This document shows positions 1 through 8,599 of a stretch of 47,083 nucleotides of DNA, piece by piece. The notes under the pieces were generated by a model. The model was not told the DNA's origin. It ran no database searches and saw only the letters and a list, made by a program, of their open reading frames with translations. The number at the start of each line of letters is the position of its first letter. Position 1 is the first letter of the stretch. The stretch spans positions 1 to 47,083 of the forward strand of contig CAHJWM010000039.1 in the NCBI GenBank assembly GCA_903642325.1, written 5' to 3'. The stretch comes from Myxococcales bacterium. GTDB lineage: Bacteria; Myxococcota_A; Polyangia; Polyangiales; Polyangiaceae. Position numbers and translations under genes: made by a program.

Positions 1-122
1 GCTCCGCCGTCCGCCGCGCTCCGCCGTACCGCACTCCGCCGTCCGCCGCACTCGGCCGTCCGCCGCGCTCGGCCATCCGCCGCACTCCGCCGTCCGCCGC
101 ACTCCGCCGTCCCGTGCTCCGC
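1..122. repeat. 17-bp tandem repeat (about seven degenerate units)
   Basis: A GC-rich unit of the form GC(A/G)CTC(C/G)GCC(G/A)TCCGCC is repeated head to tail about seven times, the first two units being 15 bp long. The array enters the window from the left, so its true length is unknown. There are no spacers, which excludes CRISPR. The 260 bp that follow, up to the end of the epimerase gene, show no convincing gene; a short plus-strand frame at 294-524 looks like an antisense shadow. Confidence 0.7.
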
Positions 123-383
123 TATTTTTGCGCGGGGACACGCGAAGACAGTTCTCCCCCGCCGCACAAGCGCGCGTCGCTCCAGTAATCCGCGCTTTCA
201 GAGCCGCTCGAGATACGTCGAGATCATCGCGGGCGACGAAGTACCTGGTGACTTCGTCCCAAGAGGGCCGTCTTTGAGAGGGTTCGAGAGGTCTTGATGG
301 GCGCGCGCGCGGCCAATGATGGCGGAGCCTTCGGCGTCGGGCCTCGCCTCGCAAGAATGCCCAGCCGCAACGATGCGCGTCGA

Positions 384-1292
384 TTACGACGCTTGAATCA
401 CGGCGCGCAGGGCATCTCGCGCGGTGGGGTAACGGAAGGCGAAGCCGATTTTTTCGAGCGCGTGGGGGACGGCGTATTGACCGCCGAGAAGGGGCTCGGC
501 GCCTTCTCCGAACAATGCTTTTAGGGCGAAGCTTGGCGCTTTCAGGAAGCGCGGTCGGCCCAGGAGCTCGCCGATCACGACGCTTAGGTCGGCGTTGGAG
601 ATGGGCTCGGGGCCGCACACGTTCACGGGGCCGGACAGCTGGGGGTCGTCGATGCAGGCGATGAGGGCGGCAATCAGATCGTCTAGGTGGACCCAGGGGA
701 AGCCTTGTTTGCCCGAACCGATTGGACCACCGACGAACATTTTGAAGGGCCGGAGTAAGGATTCGACGGCGCCCCCGCGTTCACTCAGCACGGGCGCGAT
801 GCGCGCGCGGACTACGCGCACGCCGCTGCCTTCGGCGCGGCGGGCGGCGGCTTCCCAGGCCACACACACGAGCGCTAGGAAGTCACTGCCGGCGGGCGCG
901 CTTTCGTCCACGCGTTTGCTGTCGAGCGTAGAGCCGTAGTAGCCGGTGCCCGAGGCGCACACGAACACTTTCGGTTTGTGCTGCGCGCGTTCGATGGCGT
1001 GAACCAGCCACTCCGTGCTTTCGACGCGGCTTTTCAAGATGCCGCGCTTCACCTTTTCGGTGTAGCGCACGCCCACCGCTTGCTCACCGGACAGGTTGAC
1101 GATGGCGTCGTACACTTCCGATAGGGCGGCGCTGGACGGTTCGTCGGGTTGCCAGTGTTGATGGTGCTGGCCATTTCGGAGGCCTGCCGGTCCACGGGTG
1201 AGCACGGTCACGAAATCGCCACGGGCCAAGAGCGTGGAGACCAACGCTTGACCGATGAAGCCGCTACCACCAGCTACGAGAACGTGAGGCAT
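384..1292 (-). CDS. TIGR01777-family NAD-dependent epimerase (YfcH/SulA-like)
   Basis: A 302-residue Rossmann-fold protein of the extended SDR superfamily. The N-terminus MPHVLVAGGSGFIGQAL contains the GGSGFIG dinucleotide-binding loop, and the body has the TIGR01777 landmarks: VNLSGE near residue 85, a SRVEST helix, SGTGYYG, and an FPWVHLDDL segment. The length matches the family (about 300). The open frame extends 63 codons further upstream, but the family N-terminus begins exactly at the ATG at 1292, and the extension would run into the divergent gene. The substrate is unknown for most members; the family is loosely tied to cell division and nucleotide-sugar-like epimerases. The next gene is divergent, with an 82-bp spacer that should hold both promoters. 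Confidence 0.87.
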   Translation of the reverse strand: MPHVLVAGGSGFIGQALVSTLLARGDFVTVLTRGPAGLRNGQHHQHWQPDEPSSAALSEVYDAIVNLSGEQAVGVRYTEKVKRGILKSRVESTEWLVHAIERAQHKPKVFVCASGTGYYGSTLDSKRVDESAPAGSDFLALVCVAWEAAARRAEGSGVRVVRARIAPVLSERGGAVESLLRPFKMFVGGPIGSGKQGFPWVHLDDLIAALIACIDDPQLSGPVNVCGPEPISNADLSVVIGELLGRPRFLKAPSFALKALFGEGAEPLLGGQYAVPHALEKIGFAFRYPTARDALRAVIQAS

Positions 1293-1374
1293 AAAATCGT
1301 GTTTACTCCGCTTTCGGGCCCCGCGCCGGTGGGGACGCACTTGGCACCGGCGCTGAACGGATCTACGAGCGTTC

Positions 1375-2013
1375 ATGCCGAAAATCTCGACGCTTGCCCT
1401 CGCCGCTGTTGCGACCATCGCCACCCTGAGTGGGTGCGCGAGCACACCCGCCGCTCCCTTCGACCAGCTCAAAACCGCCAACCTGACCGCTTACCGGCTG
1501 CAGAACTACGAGATACCGGCCGCGACGGCGGCCGCGACCACGCCAGGCGCGACCGGCTTCACGATCCCGGGCTTGCCCGCGGAGGTGCAGTCTTGGATTC
1601 AGCAGGGCGCCGCTGGCCTCTCACAGCTGATCCCGCCGGGATTGCTACCAGGCGGGGCCGCTTCTGTATTGCCCGCCGCGGACACGACACCGCGCTTTCA
1701 TGACTTTCGCATCCTGAGCCAAACGCAGGTCATCGATCCCGATCTGAAGGAAAGCTTGGGCAAACTGCTGGGCGACAAAGACAGCTTCGACAACGCGGAC
1801 GCGCGCTGTGCACCGAACGTATTTTACGCGGAGATGGGCTTGAGCTTCACCTCCACCGCCGGCATGGTACCGAACGATTTGCTCGTTTCGTTCTCGTGCA
1901 ATCAGGTGGTGTCGCGCAGCTTCGCTTGGCCGCACCCGGCCACCGGCATGAAGGCGGACACGGTCAAGAAATTGTCGGCGATCGTGCAAAAGATCTGGCC
2001 GCAAGGCACGTGA
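1375..2013 (+). CDS. hypothetical lipoprotein
   Basis: A 212-residue protein beginning MPKISTLALAAVATIATLSGC, a signal peptide with lipobox LSGC (Cys21). The mature part is Ala/Pro-rich up to about residue 105, then has a more structured C-terminal half with two cysteines (in DARCAPN and FSCNQ) that could form a disulfide. I do not recognise a family. Its stop codon overlaps the GTG start of the DUF4230 gene, so the two are probably translationally coupled and work together at the envelope. Cellular location (periplasmic face of a membrane) is inferred from the lipobox alone. Confidence 0.8.
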   Translation: MPKISTLALAAVATIATLSGCASTPAAPFDQLKTANLTAYRLQNYEIPAATAAATTPGATGFTIPGLPAEVQSWIQQGAAGLSQLIPPGLLPGGAASVLPAADTTPRFHDFRILSQTQVIDPDLKESLGKLLGDKDSFDNADARCAPNVFYAEMGLSFTSTAGMVPNDLLVSFSCNQVVSRSFAWPHPATGMKADTVKKLSAIVQKIWPQGT

Positions 2014-2684
2014 TTTCCGGCTCCAAGCCTGCGCCGCTGGTTGCCCTCGCGGGCATGCTCGGCGCAGGTTTACTGATCGGCGGTCTGTGCGTAAGAAGCT
2101 GCAGGGCCCCGCAATTTCCGGTAATTCCGCCGCTCAGCTCGAGCGTGACCGTGCTGCGCGTGGCGCCCAATGTGCTCGTGGCCGTCCAGGACTTAGCACG
2201 CCTGGAAAGCGCGGCGTTTCACATGGAGCGCGTGATCGACCTCACCGACAAACAATCGCGCTTGTTCGGATTGATTGAGACCGAAGACGCCATCTTGCTC
2301 GTCGCGGTGGCGGACGTGAGCGCGGGCGTCGACCTGCAAAAGCTCAACAAAGACGACATCCACGTAGATGAGGCAAAAAAGAGCGTGACGCTCACCCTGC
2401 CCGCACCCGAGCTGTTTCACGCCGAGCTCGACAATGCCCGCACGTACGTACACACGCGGCGCACCGGCGCCCTCGCCAATCGCCAAGAAAACCTGGAGAC
2501 GCGCGCGCGTCAGGAAGCCGAGCGCACGCTCGTGGAGGCAGCGTTGCAAGCCGGGCTGTTGCAGCGCGCGAGTGTGAACGCGAAGCACGCGGTGGGGGCG
2601 CTGGTGCGCGGGCTCGGGTATGAGAGCGTGGAGGTCGGCGTGCGGGAGGCTACGGCGACGAGTGACGCAGAAAAGGCGCGTTAG
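2010..2684 (+). CDS. DUF4230 domain protein, membrane-anchored
   Basis: A 224-residue product when started at the GTG at 2010, which overlaps the TGA of the preceding lipoprotein gene (GTGA). An in-frame ATG at 2055 is the alternative. Residues about 10-30 form one hydrophobic anchor. The rest matches the DUF4230 pattern: the ARLESAAFHMERVIDLTDKQ block, the DAILLVAVADVSAGVDL strand region, LPAPELFHAELDN, and a helical C-terminus with LETRARQEAERTLVEAALQ. DUF4230 proteins are single-pass envelope proteins of unknown role. The overlap with the lipoprotein gene suggests a two-protein unit. Confidence 0.8.
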   Translation: MISGSKPAPLVALAGMLGAGLLIGGLCVRSCRAPQFPVIPPLSSSVTVLRVAPNVLVAVQDLARLESAAFHMERVIDLTDKQSRLFGLIETEDAILLVAVADVSAGVDLQKLNKDDIHVDEAKKSVTLTLPAPELFHAELDNARTYVHTRRTGALANRQENLETRARQEAERTLVEAALQAGLLQRASVNAKHAVGALVRGLGYESVEVGVREATATSDAEKAR

Positions 2685-2797
2685 CGGCGTGAAACCCTTG
2701 CGTCGAGACGGCGTTCAAACCCTTTCTCGAGTGTTCGCCCATTCGCCCATTTGGTGCAGCGTCGCTCGTCAGGTCGATCGCGCGGCGATTTGTTCGT

Positions 2798-3598
2798 TTA
2801 CCAGCCCCTGGTTCTGCCCAACGCGTTGCGATACTGGTCGCCCACGATTCCCGTCGTGAGCTGGCGGGGCAACAGGCGCGCGAACGCGCCGCCCACCCGA
2901 TTGACGATTCCTGGGATGTACAGATATTTGCGGAGGTTAAGCGCCTCGACTCCTTGTCTTGCGGCGCGCTCGGTCGGCATCAGCCACCGGCGCAAAGGCG
3001 TGAAGCGTTCTCCGTCCGTCATCTCGCTCACCAGACCGCTCGGTGCATAGGTAGTGATCGAGACGCGGCGGCCCTTGTATTCGTGAAATAGCCCACAGCC
3101 AAAGTGCACCAGGAAGGCCTTCGTGGCCGAATACGCAGTTTGATAGGGCACCGGAAAGATGCCCGCCATGCTCGAGACGAGCAGGAGCCCGCCGTTCGTC
3201 GTCTCCAGCGACGGCAAGAGTGAATTGGTCATGCGTACGACGCTGGTCACGTTCGTGTCGAGCATCTGGCGAAACGCATCCCAGCCCAGATCGCCGTGCG
3301 GCCCGAAGCGGGTGACACCCGCGTTCAGCACGGCGCCGTAGAGCGGGTACGGAGCAGCTTCCTCGAGTACGCGATCGGTGTCTTCGAGCCGGGAAAGGTC
3401 CGCGCGTACGGTGACGACCTGCGCGGACGAGGCAATCGCGATCTCCGCCTTCAGCGAGTCGAGACGCTCTTGCCGCCTCGCCACGACGATGAGATTCGCT
3501 CCGTGCTCGGTGGCCAAAATTTTCGCCATTTCTCGGCCAAGACCGGAGGAGGCGCCGGTCACGAGCAGCCAGCGGTCGCGGAATTCCATCGGCTTCAT
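2798..3598 (-). CDS. short-chain dehydrogenase/reductase (SDR)
   Basis: A 266-residue classical SDR. The cofactor loop TGASSGLGREMAKIL lies near residues 14-28, followed by VVARR (typical of NADP preference), the LNAGV motif, an active-site Ser in VSSMAGIF and the catalytic YSATK (Tyr/Lys). The C-terminal region carries a substrate loop. The ATG at 3598 was chosen because the Rossmann strand starts about ten residues later; the frame extends 19 codons upstream with no family sequence. The substrate is unpredictable; similar proteins reduce keto or acyl groups in lipid metabolism. It is convergent with the DUF4230 gene. Confidence 0.85.
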   Translation of the reverse strand: MKPMEFRDRWLLVTGASSGLGREMAKILATEHGANLIVVARRQERLDSLKAEIAIASSAQVVTVRADLSRLEDTDRVLEEAAPYPLYGAVLNAGVTRFGPHGDLGWDAFRQMLDTNVTSVVRMTNSLLPSLETTNGGLLLVSSMAGIFPVPYQTAYSATKAFLVHFGCGLFHEYKGRRVSITTYAPSGLVSEMTDGERFTPLRRWLMPTERAARQGVEALNLRKYLYIPGIVNRVGGAFARLLPRQLTTGIVGDQYRNALGRTRGW

Positions 3599-4052
3599 CG
3601 GCCACGCGTAACGCGTTGCTTCGCGCCGTGTCAACGAGCGCCCGAGGCAGCACATCGACTCCGAGTCCAGACGAAGTCGCGCGGGCCGCCGAGCGATGGT
3701 TCACAATCATTACGGCGATCCCGTCTAAGCCCGTTCTCGTGGAGGATGCGGGGCGCGTATGGGTGACGTTCGATATCTGTGATGAACGAAGGCGATGTGG
3801 CCGAGCCAGTCGATCGCCCAGCGGCGAGCGTGGCTTCACGGCTATCGCATCGAAAGTCGTGACCCGTGCGGGGGGCGCTGAGTGCGTGGAAGTGAGTCGC
3901 GGAGTGGGGTGCGAAGCGGGATTGCGATCGCCCACCTCTTCGGAAGCTCGCTGCGACGGGCGTACGACGCCTGTTTACGGGGGTAGTGCCGAAGCGCGCG
4001 GCGGGCAGCTACGGCGGGTCGCCGGGGGCTGGGTGGGGCGCTAAGCTTGAGC
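3599..4052. other. intergenic region between divergent SDR and ald genes
   Basis: About 450 bp separating two divergent genes. A 142-codon plus-strand frame at 3616-4044 spans most of it, but its product is low-complexity, has no recognisable motif and no ribosome site, so I treat it as non-coding. Promoters for both neighbours must lie here; no clear consensus was found. Confidence 0.5.
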
Positions 4053-5156
4053 ATGATTGTTGGTGTACCGAAAGAGGTGAAGTCGCACGAGTACCGGGTT
4101 GCGTTGTTACCGGTGGGGGCGGACGAGCTGCGGCGGGCGGGCAACCAGGTGTTGGTCGAGCGTGGCGCGGGGCTCGGCAGTGGCATTCGCGATGAAGATT
4201 TTGAACGCGCGGGCGCGACGATTGTCGCCGACCGGGCGGAGATTTGGAACCGCGCGGAGCTCATCATCAAGGTCAAGGAGCCGCAGCCAGAGGAGCTGCC
4301 GCTGATCCGCGAGCATCAGATTTTGTTCACGTACTTTCACTTTGCAGCGGATGAAGAGTTGACGCGGCGATTTTTGGCAACGGGCGCGACGGCGGTGGCT
4401 TACGAGACGCTGCAAGACCGGCAGGGTCGCTTGCCGCTACTCACCCCGATGAGTGAGGTCGCCGGGCGCATGAGCATTCAGGAGGGCGCGAAGTACCTGG
4501 AGCGGCCGCAGGAAGGGCGCGGGATTTTGCTGGGCGGCGTGCCCGGCGTGGAGCCCGCCCACGTGGTGATTCTGGGGGGCGGCATCGTGGGCACGAACGC
4601 GGCCAAAGTAGCGGCCGGCTTTGGCGCGAACGTCACCATTTTGGACAACAACGTGGATCGGCTTCGCTACCTGGACGATGTATTGCCTACGGTGACCACG
4701 CTGTTCAGCGATCGGCACACCATTCGCGACCAATTGCGGCTGGCGGATTTGGTGATCGGCGCGGTGCTGATCCGCGGCGCACGGGCTCCGCGGCTGGTGG
4801 AGCGCGCGGATTTGAAGACGATGAAATCCGGAGCGGTGATCGTGGACGTGGCGGTCGACCAAGGCGGCTGCGTGGAGACCACGCGGCCCACGACGCACCA
4901 GGCGCCCACGTTCATCGTGGATGAGGTCGTGCATTATTGCGTGGCCAACATGCCGGGGGCGGTCGGTCGCACCAGCACCTACGCGCTGTGCAACGTGACC
5001 GGCCCGTATGCGGTGCGGATCGCGAGCTTGGGCTTAGCGGGCGCGTGCCGCGAAGACCCGTGCTTGCCGAGCGCGGTGAACATACATCAGCACACCGTGA
5101 CGGACTTGGCGGTGGCGAAGACGTTTGGGTTGGATTTTCATCCCTACTTGCCGTGA
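4053..5156 (+). CDS. ald: alanine dehydrogenase
   Basis: A 367-residue enzyme that interconverts L-alanine and pyruvate plus ammonia with NAD. It aligns along its length with the 371-residue Bacillus/Mycobacterium Ald: N-terminal MIVGVPKEVKSHEYRVALLP with the substrate Arg and the catalytic Lys of the KVKEPQ block, the HFAADEELT region with the catalytic His, the NAD loop ILGGGIVGTNAAKVA near residues 170-185, the VDVAVDQGG segment, and the C-terminal HQHTVTDLAVAKTFGL. The ATG at 4053 is preferred over the TTG six bases upstream because it matches the family start. The gene stands alone. A decayed copy of its 3' end lies next to ssrA (29301-29401). Confidence 0.95.
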   Translation: MIVGVPKEVKSHEYRVALLPVGADELRRAGNQVLVERGAGLGSGIRDEDFERAGATIVADRAEIWNRAELIIKVKEPQPEELPLIREHQILFTYFHFAADEELTRRFLATGATAVAYETLQDRQGRLPLLTPMSEVAGRMSIQEGAKYLERPQEGRGILLGGVPGVEPAHVVILGGGIVGTNAAKVAAGFGANVTILDNNVDRLRYLDDVLPTVTTLFSDRHTIRDQLRLADLVIGAVLIRGARAPRLVERADLKTMKSGAVIVDVAVDQGGCVETTRPTTHQAPTFIVDEVVHYCVANMPGAVGRTSTYALCNVTGPYAVRIASLGLAGACREDPCLPSAVNIHQHTVTDLAVAKTFGLDFHPYLP

Positions 5157-5320
5157 GGGTTTCGTGTTCGACGTGCTCGCACGGCTAGCCGCCGGTCATT
5201 GCGCGGCGGTGACCGCGCTGATCGCAGACTGGAACGGCAGTTTCCGACGCGCTCTTAGGTCGAGAGCGCGAGCGAGGACAAGCTCGACTCGAGGCAAATC
5301 CGCGTATAAAATGAGGGAGA

Positions 5321-6352
5321 ATGCCTTCGTCGTCTTTGAGCTCATCCCTAACGTGCAGGCGGATCTTGCGCCAACTCTCGTCGGCTTGGCTTGCCGTCCC
5401 GCTGACACTTGCGGCGAACGGTTGCAGCCCGGCTATCGACGATGATGATTGTCCCGCGCACTCGCACTGTAGCGCGAGCGCGGGCAACGGCGGGGCCGGC
5501 AATGCTGCCGCGGGCAGCCCGAACGCTGGCAGTGGGAATACCGGCACTGGTAGCGCAGGCACTGCCGGCACTGGCAGTGCAGGCACTGGCGCGGGTAGCC
5601 CAGGCGCGGGCGGTAGCTCGGGCTCGAGTAGCTGCGGCGGCTTGCTCGGGAAGACCTGCCCTGCCCAAGAGTATTGCGCATTCCCACTGGCCGCAGCTTG
5701 TGGCAGCGGCGATAGAACGGGCACCTGTCGACCGAAGCCGGAGGCGTGTAACGACCTGTACGACCCCGTCTGCGGCTGCGACAACAAGACCTACGGCAGC
5801 GACTGCTCCGCCGCCAACGCAGGCGTGTCGGTCGCCAAGGCGGGGGCCTGCGCCGGGACGACGCCTGGAAAAACGTGCGCTGGTCTGCAAGGGATCACCT
5901 GCGGCACGGGCGAGTTCTGCGAATTCACGGTGGAAGCCAAGTGCGGCTCGGGAGATCAGACCGGCACTTGCACGATGGCCCCCAACGCCGATGTTGGCGG
6001 ATGCACTGCGAACTACGACCCGGTGTGTGGCTGTGACGGCAAGACGTACGGCAATGCCTGTGAAGCGTGGAACGCGTCGATGTCCGTAGCGGCGCACGGT
6101 GCCTGCGCGACTGGAACGACCACCTGCGGCGGCAAGCTCGGGTCGGCCTGCGCTAGGGGCGAATATTGCAACTACCCCTTAGCCGCCAACTGCGGTCGCA
6201 GTGACGGGAGCGGAAAATGCGCGCCGCTGCCCAAGGGCGTTTGCCCGACGCTCGTCGCGACGGTGTGCGGTTGCGACGGCAAAGACTATGGCAATGCTTG
6301 CTTGGCCGCGCGCGCTGGCGTCGCGGTCTCGTCCCAGGGCAGCTGCAAGTAG
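5321..6352 (+). CDS. lipoprotein with three Kazal-type protease-inhibitor domains
   Basis: A 343-residue secreted lipoprotein. A long signal region ends in lipobox AANGC, followed by a Gly/Ser/Ala linker of about 55 residues. Three repeats follow, each pairing a Cys-rich module (CGGLLGKTCPAQEYC and relatives) with a Kazal domain marked by DPVCGCDNKTYGSDC, DPVCGCDGKTYGNAC or ATVCGCDGKDYGNAC. Kazal domains inhibit serine proteases through an exposed loop, so a role in protecting the cell surface or binding proteases is likely. The ATG at 5321 follows a purine-rich GAGGGAGA. The gene ends at a strong hairpin shared with the convergent phosphoesterase gene. Confidence 0.87.
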   Translation: MPSSSLSSSLTCRRILRQLSSAWLAVPLTLAANGCSPAIDDDDCPAHSHCSASAGNGGAGNAAAGSPNAGSGNTGTGSAGTAGTGSAGTGAGSPGAGGSSGSSSCGGLLGKTCPAQEYCAFPLAAACGSGDRTGTCRPKPEACNDLYDPVCGCDNKTYGSDCSAANAGVSVAKAGACAGTTPGKTCAGLQGITCGTGEFCEFTVEAKCGSGDQTGTCTMAPNADVGGCTANYDPVCGCDGKTYGNACEAWNASMSVAAHGACATGTTTCGGKLGSACARGEYCNYPLAANCGRSDGSGKCAPLPKGVCPTLVATVCGCDGKDYGNACLAARAGVAVSSQGSCK

Positions 6353-6363
6353 CCTCCCCGCTT

Positions 6364-6394
6364 GGCGTCGATCTCCTGCTCGGAGATCGACGCC
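6364..6394. terminator. bidirectional hairpin between convergent genes
   Basis: A perfect 13-bp stem, arms GGCGTCGATCTCC and GGAGATCGACGCC around a TGCTC loop, lies in the 82-bp gap between two convergent genes. There is no long T-run, so it may act in both directions as a hairpin-type or mRNA-end-stabilising terminator. Confidence 0.7.
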
Positions 6395-6434
6395 GCATTC
6401 AGCTGAGGCTGCTCAGCACGTTACTCGTTCATGC

Positions 6435-8417
6435 TCAGCCGTCGTCGCTTTCGGTACCCCAATCGGCGGCGCGGTTGCCGTCGAAGTCGAACAGATCGAA
6501 CAGGTCGTCGAGCGCCGGTGAGTTCCTGGGCACCCAGGGCGTGGCACGATCTGCGATCGGGTTCGGGAGGTTGTCACGGCTGCGCTTGGTGATCGGATCG
6601 AGCTTCCAATTTCTCTCTACGAACTTGAGCAGCGACGCGTGGTCTGCGTAATTGTGTGACAGGTAGCCGTTGGTCGCGTAGGGCGAAACGGCAATCATCG
6701 GAATGCGCGTGCCATCGCCGAAAAAGTCGATCGGCGAAACGAAGCCGGAATCGTAGTAGCCACCGCCTTCATCGAAGGTGATGAATATCACCGTGTCCTC
6801 GAAGAGGGCGGGGTTGTTCTTGACCGCGTCGACGACCTTCTTGGAGAAGCCTTCGAACAAGTTCAGTTTGGAGGATGCCGGGTGCCCGTCGAGCAGTCCG
6901 CTCGGCTTGATGATCGAGAACGCCGGTAGCCAGCCGTTCTCCACATCTGAATAGAAGTCAGTGGTGTCCTTCAGGTAGTTGCTGCGCACGACATCGTTGG
7001 TCATGATCGACGTGGCATACTGGAACGGATTGCAGATCGTGCAGTACTCGCTGCCCGGTCCCGAGGAGTCCGGATCAGCCACGTAGTTGTCCCAGTTCTC
7101 GCCGTAATAGCGCCACGAGATGTGATGATCGAGTAGCTCGTCACCGATCGTACGCGTCGAGGTGGGCGGAATCACGAATTGACCGGACGCGACCGTGCCA
7201 TCGCCGAAGTAGCCGGGGTTGTAGTTGTTCAGTAGGTAGTAGTGTCCCTGCTCGCAGTTGGGTTTGACCTTCACCGCTTTCAAGTAATCGACCACCGGGC
7301 CTACCCCGGGTTGCGTCTCGTCGGCGCAATTGCTGTAGGTGCCACCCGAGTAGCCGTCTTGCGTGTACCAGTTGTTCGTGCCGGCCTGCGGGTTCGGGTT
7401 CTCGGTGTTCAAGGCGGGGGGAGCCAAGGGTTTTCCCGCGCCGTCGCTGAACCAGACCGCGTCGCCCGTGCCGAGCGCGACGTGGTTGGCGCCCGTTCCG
7501 CCCTGAATCGACTGGTGAAAATTGTCGCTCATGGCGTAGTGGTCGGCGAGCTTCTTGAAGTACGGCGCGTCGCCCTGCAGCACGTTGTAAAAGCCCATCG
7601 CAGTCGAGCCTTCGCGTGTCGTGGTCTCGTCGTAGGTGGCGGGGATGGTAGCGCCGTTCGAGCCCGCACCCACCGACACTTCCACCCACGGGAACAGATC
7701 CGAGCGGCAACCGGAAGGGTTCTCTTGGCTCGCCTGCGCGGCGCTGCAGTCGAGCTGCTGCCACATCTGATAAAAGCGATGCACCGGACTTGCGGCGTAA
7801 GCGTCGTAGGCGATCGCAGGCGTGAGCTGAAACGGACCCGGTGGCAGGGCCGCGGGGTTCGGCAAACGAGTGTCCGGTGTGCCGCTCTTGAGACCAGTGC
7901 CGCCAGTGGTCAGGTACTGCAGATAGCTCTTGGGTAACGCTTTGCCTTCTGCGAGCTTTGCATCTTCGAGCGTCGATAGGTAGGGCTTCGTGGGACCGCC
8001 TGCCAATGCGGTTGGCAGCACCTTGTACGCCTTTTTTCCGCCGGGGCTGAGCTCGTAGTGAGTGGTGTCGCTGGCGCTCTTCTGAACCGCCAGCGCATAG
8101 TTCGGGCCGGGGCTACCGTCCTCCTTGATGATGCCTTTGGCGAGGAGGTTGTCGATGCGCTGGCCGTGCTTCGGTTTGTAAGTCGCAAAAACGTGGTCGA
8201 AGGTCCTGTTTTCGCCGACAATCACGATCACGTGCTTGATTGGTGTGCGGGTGTCGCGGTCGTGTTTGTCGTTGCGGCTGCGCGCTGCCACGACCTGAGT
8301 CGGCGTAGCGGCCGACGCCGCCTCGGATGTGGTCCCGCTGGTGTCCGCGGGGTCGGCGCTGCAGGCCATCGAGATTGCGGCGCAACTCAGCAGCCATGGT
8401 GACAATTGGTGTCGCAT
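6435..8417 (-). CDS. phosphoesterase family protein (PF04185; phospholipase C/acid phosphatase type), lipoprotein
   Basis: A 660-residue exported protein. The N-terminus MRHQLSPWLLSCAAISMACS has a lipobox-like MACS. The catalytic domain begins with the family signature HVIVIVGENRTFDHVF (residues about 62-78), where Asn/Thr are nucleophile and metal-region residues, and continues through SDNFHQSIQGG, the DEGGGYYD metal-binding segment and the late YADHASLLKFVERNW motif. This family includes bacterial phospholipases C and AcpA-type acid phosphatases that cleave phosphomonoesters or phosphodiesters outside the cytoplasm. A purine-rich GGGAGA lies eight bases ahead of the ATG. The exact substrate cannot be assigned. 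Confidence 0.88.
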   Translation of the reverse strand: MRHQLSPWLLSCAAISMACSADPADTSGTTSEAASAATPTQVVAARSRNDKHDRDTRTPIKHVIVIVGENRTFDHVFATYKPKHGQRIDNLLAKGIIKEDGSPGPNYALAVQKSASDTTHYELSPGGKKAYKVLPTALAGGPTKPYLSTLEDAKLAEGKALPKSYLQYLTTGGTGLKSGTPDTRLPNPAALPPGPFQLTPAIAYDAYAASPVHRFYQMWQQLDCSAAQASQENPSGCRSDLFPWVEVSVGAGSNGATIPATYDETTTREGSTAMGFYNVLQGDAPYFKKLADHYAMSDNFHQSIQGGTGANHVALGTGDAVWFSDGAGKPLAPPALNTENPNPQAGTNNWYTQDGYSGGTYSNCADETQPGVGPVVDYLKAVKVKPNCEQGHYYLLNNYNPGYFGDGTVASGQFVIPPTSTRTIGDELLDHHISWRYYGENWDNYVADPDSSGPGSEYCTICNPFQYATSIMTNDVVRSNYLKDTTDFYSDVENGWLPAFSIIKPSGLLDGHPASSKLNLFEGFSKKVVDAVKNNPALFEDTVIFITFDEGGGYYDSGFVSPIDFFGDGTRIPMIAVSPYATNGYLSHNYADHASLLKFVERNWKLDPITKRSRDNLPNPIADRATPWVPRNSPALDDLFDLFDFDGNRAADWGTESDDG

Positions 8418-8599
8418 GATTCTGATCTCCCTTGCTCGTCATGCTCGTCGAGCGAACGAACTCATGTCCGTTCGCCAACGAGTGGACCCGAGATAGCGGA
8501 ACGTTGTGACTCCAACGCGGCGTGTTTGAAAAGTTTCGTCGCCGATTTGTTTTCGATTGCTACACGTGACGGGGGTCTGCACGCCACGGGTAGTATTTG

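Noticed and set aside
1-122. Possible CRISPR array at the left edge
   Set aside because: Units are 15-17 bp, degenerate and without spacers.
3616-4044. 142-codon plus-strand frame between SDR and ald
   Set aside because: Low-complexity product without motif; it occupies the space expected for two divergent promoters.
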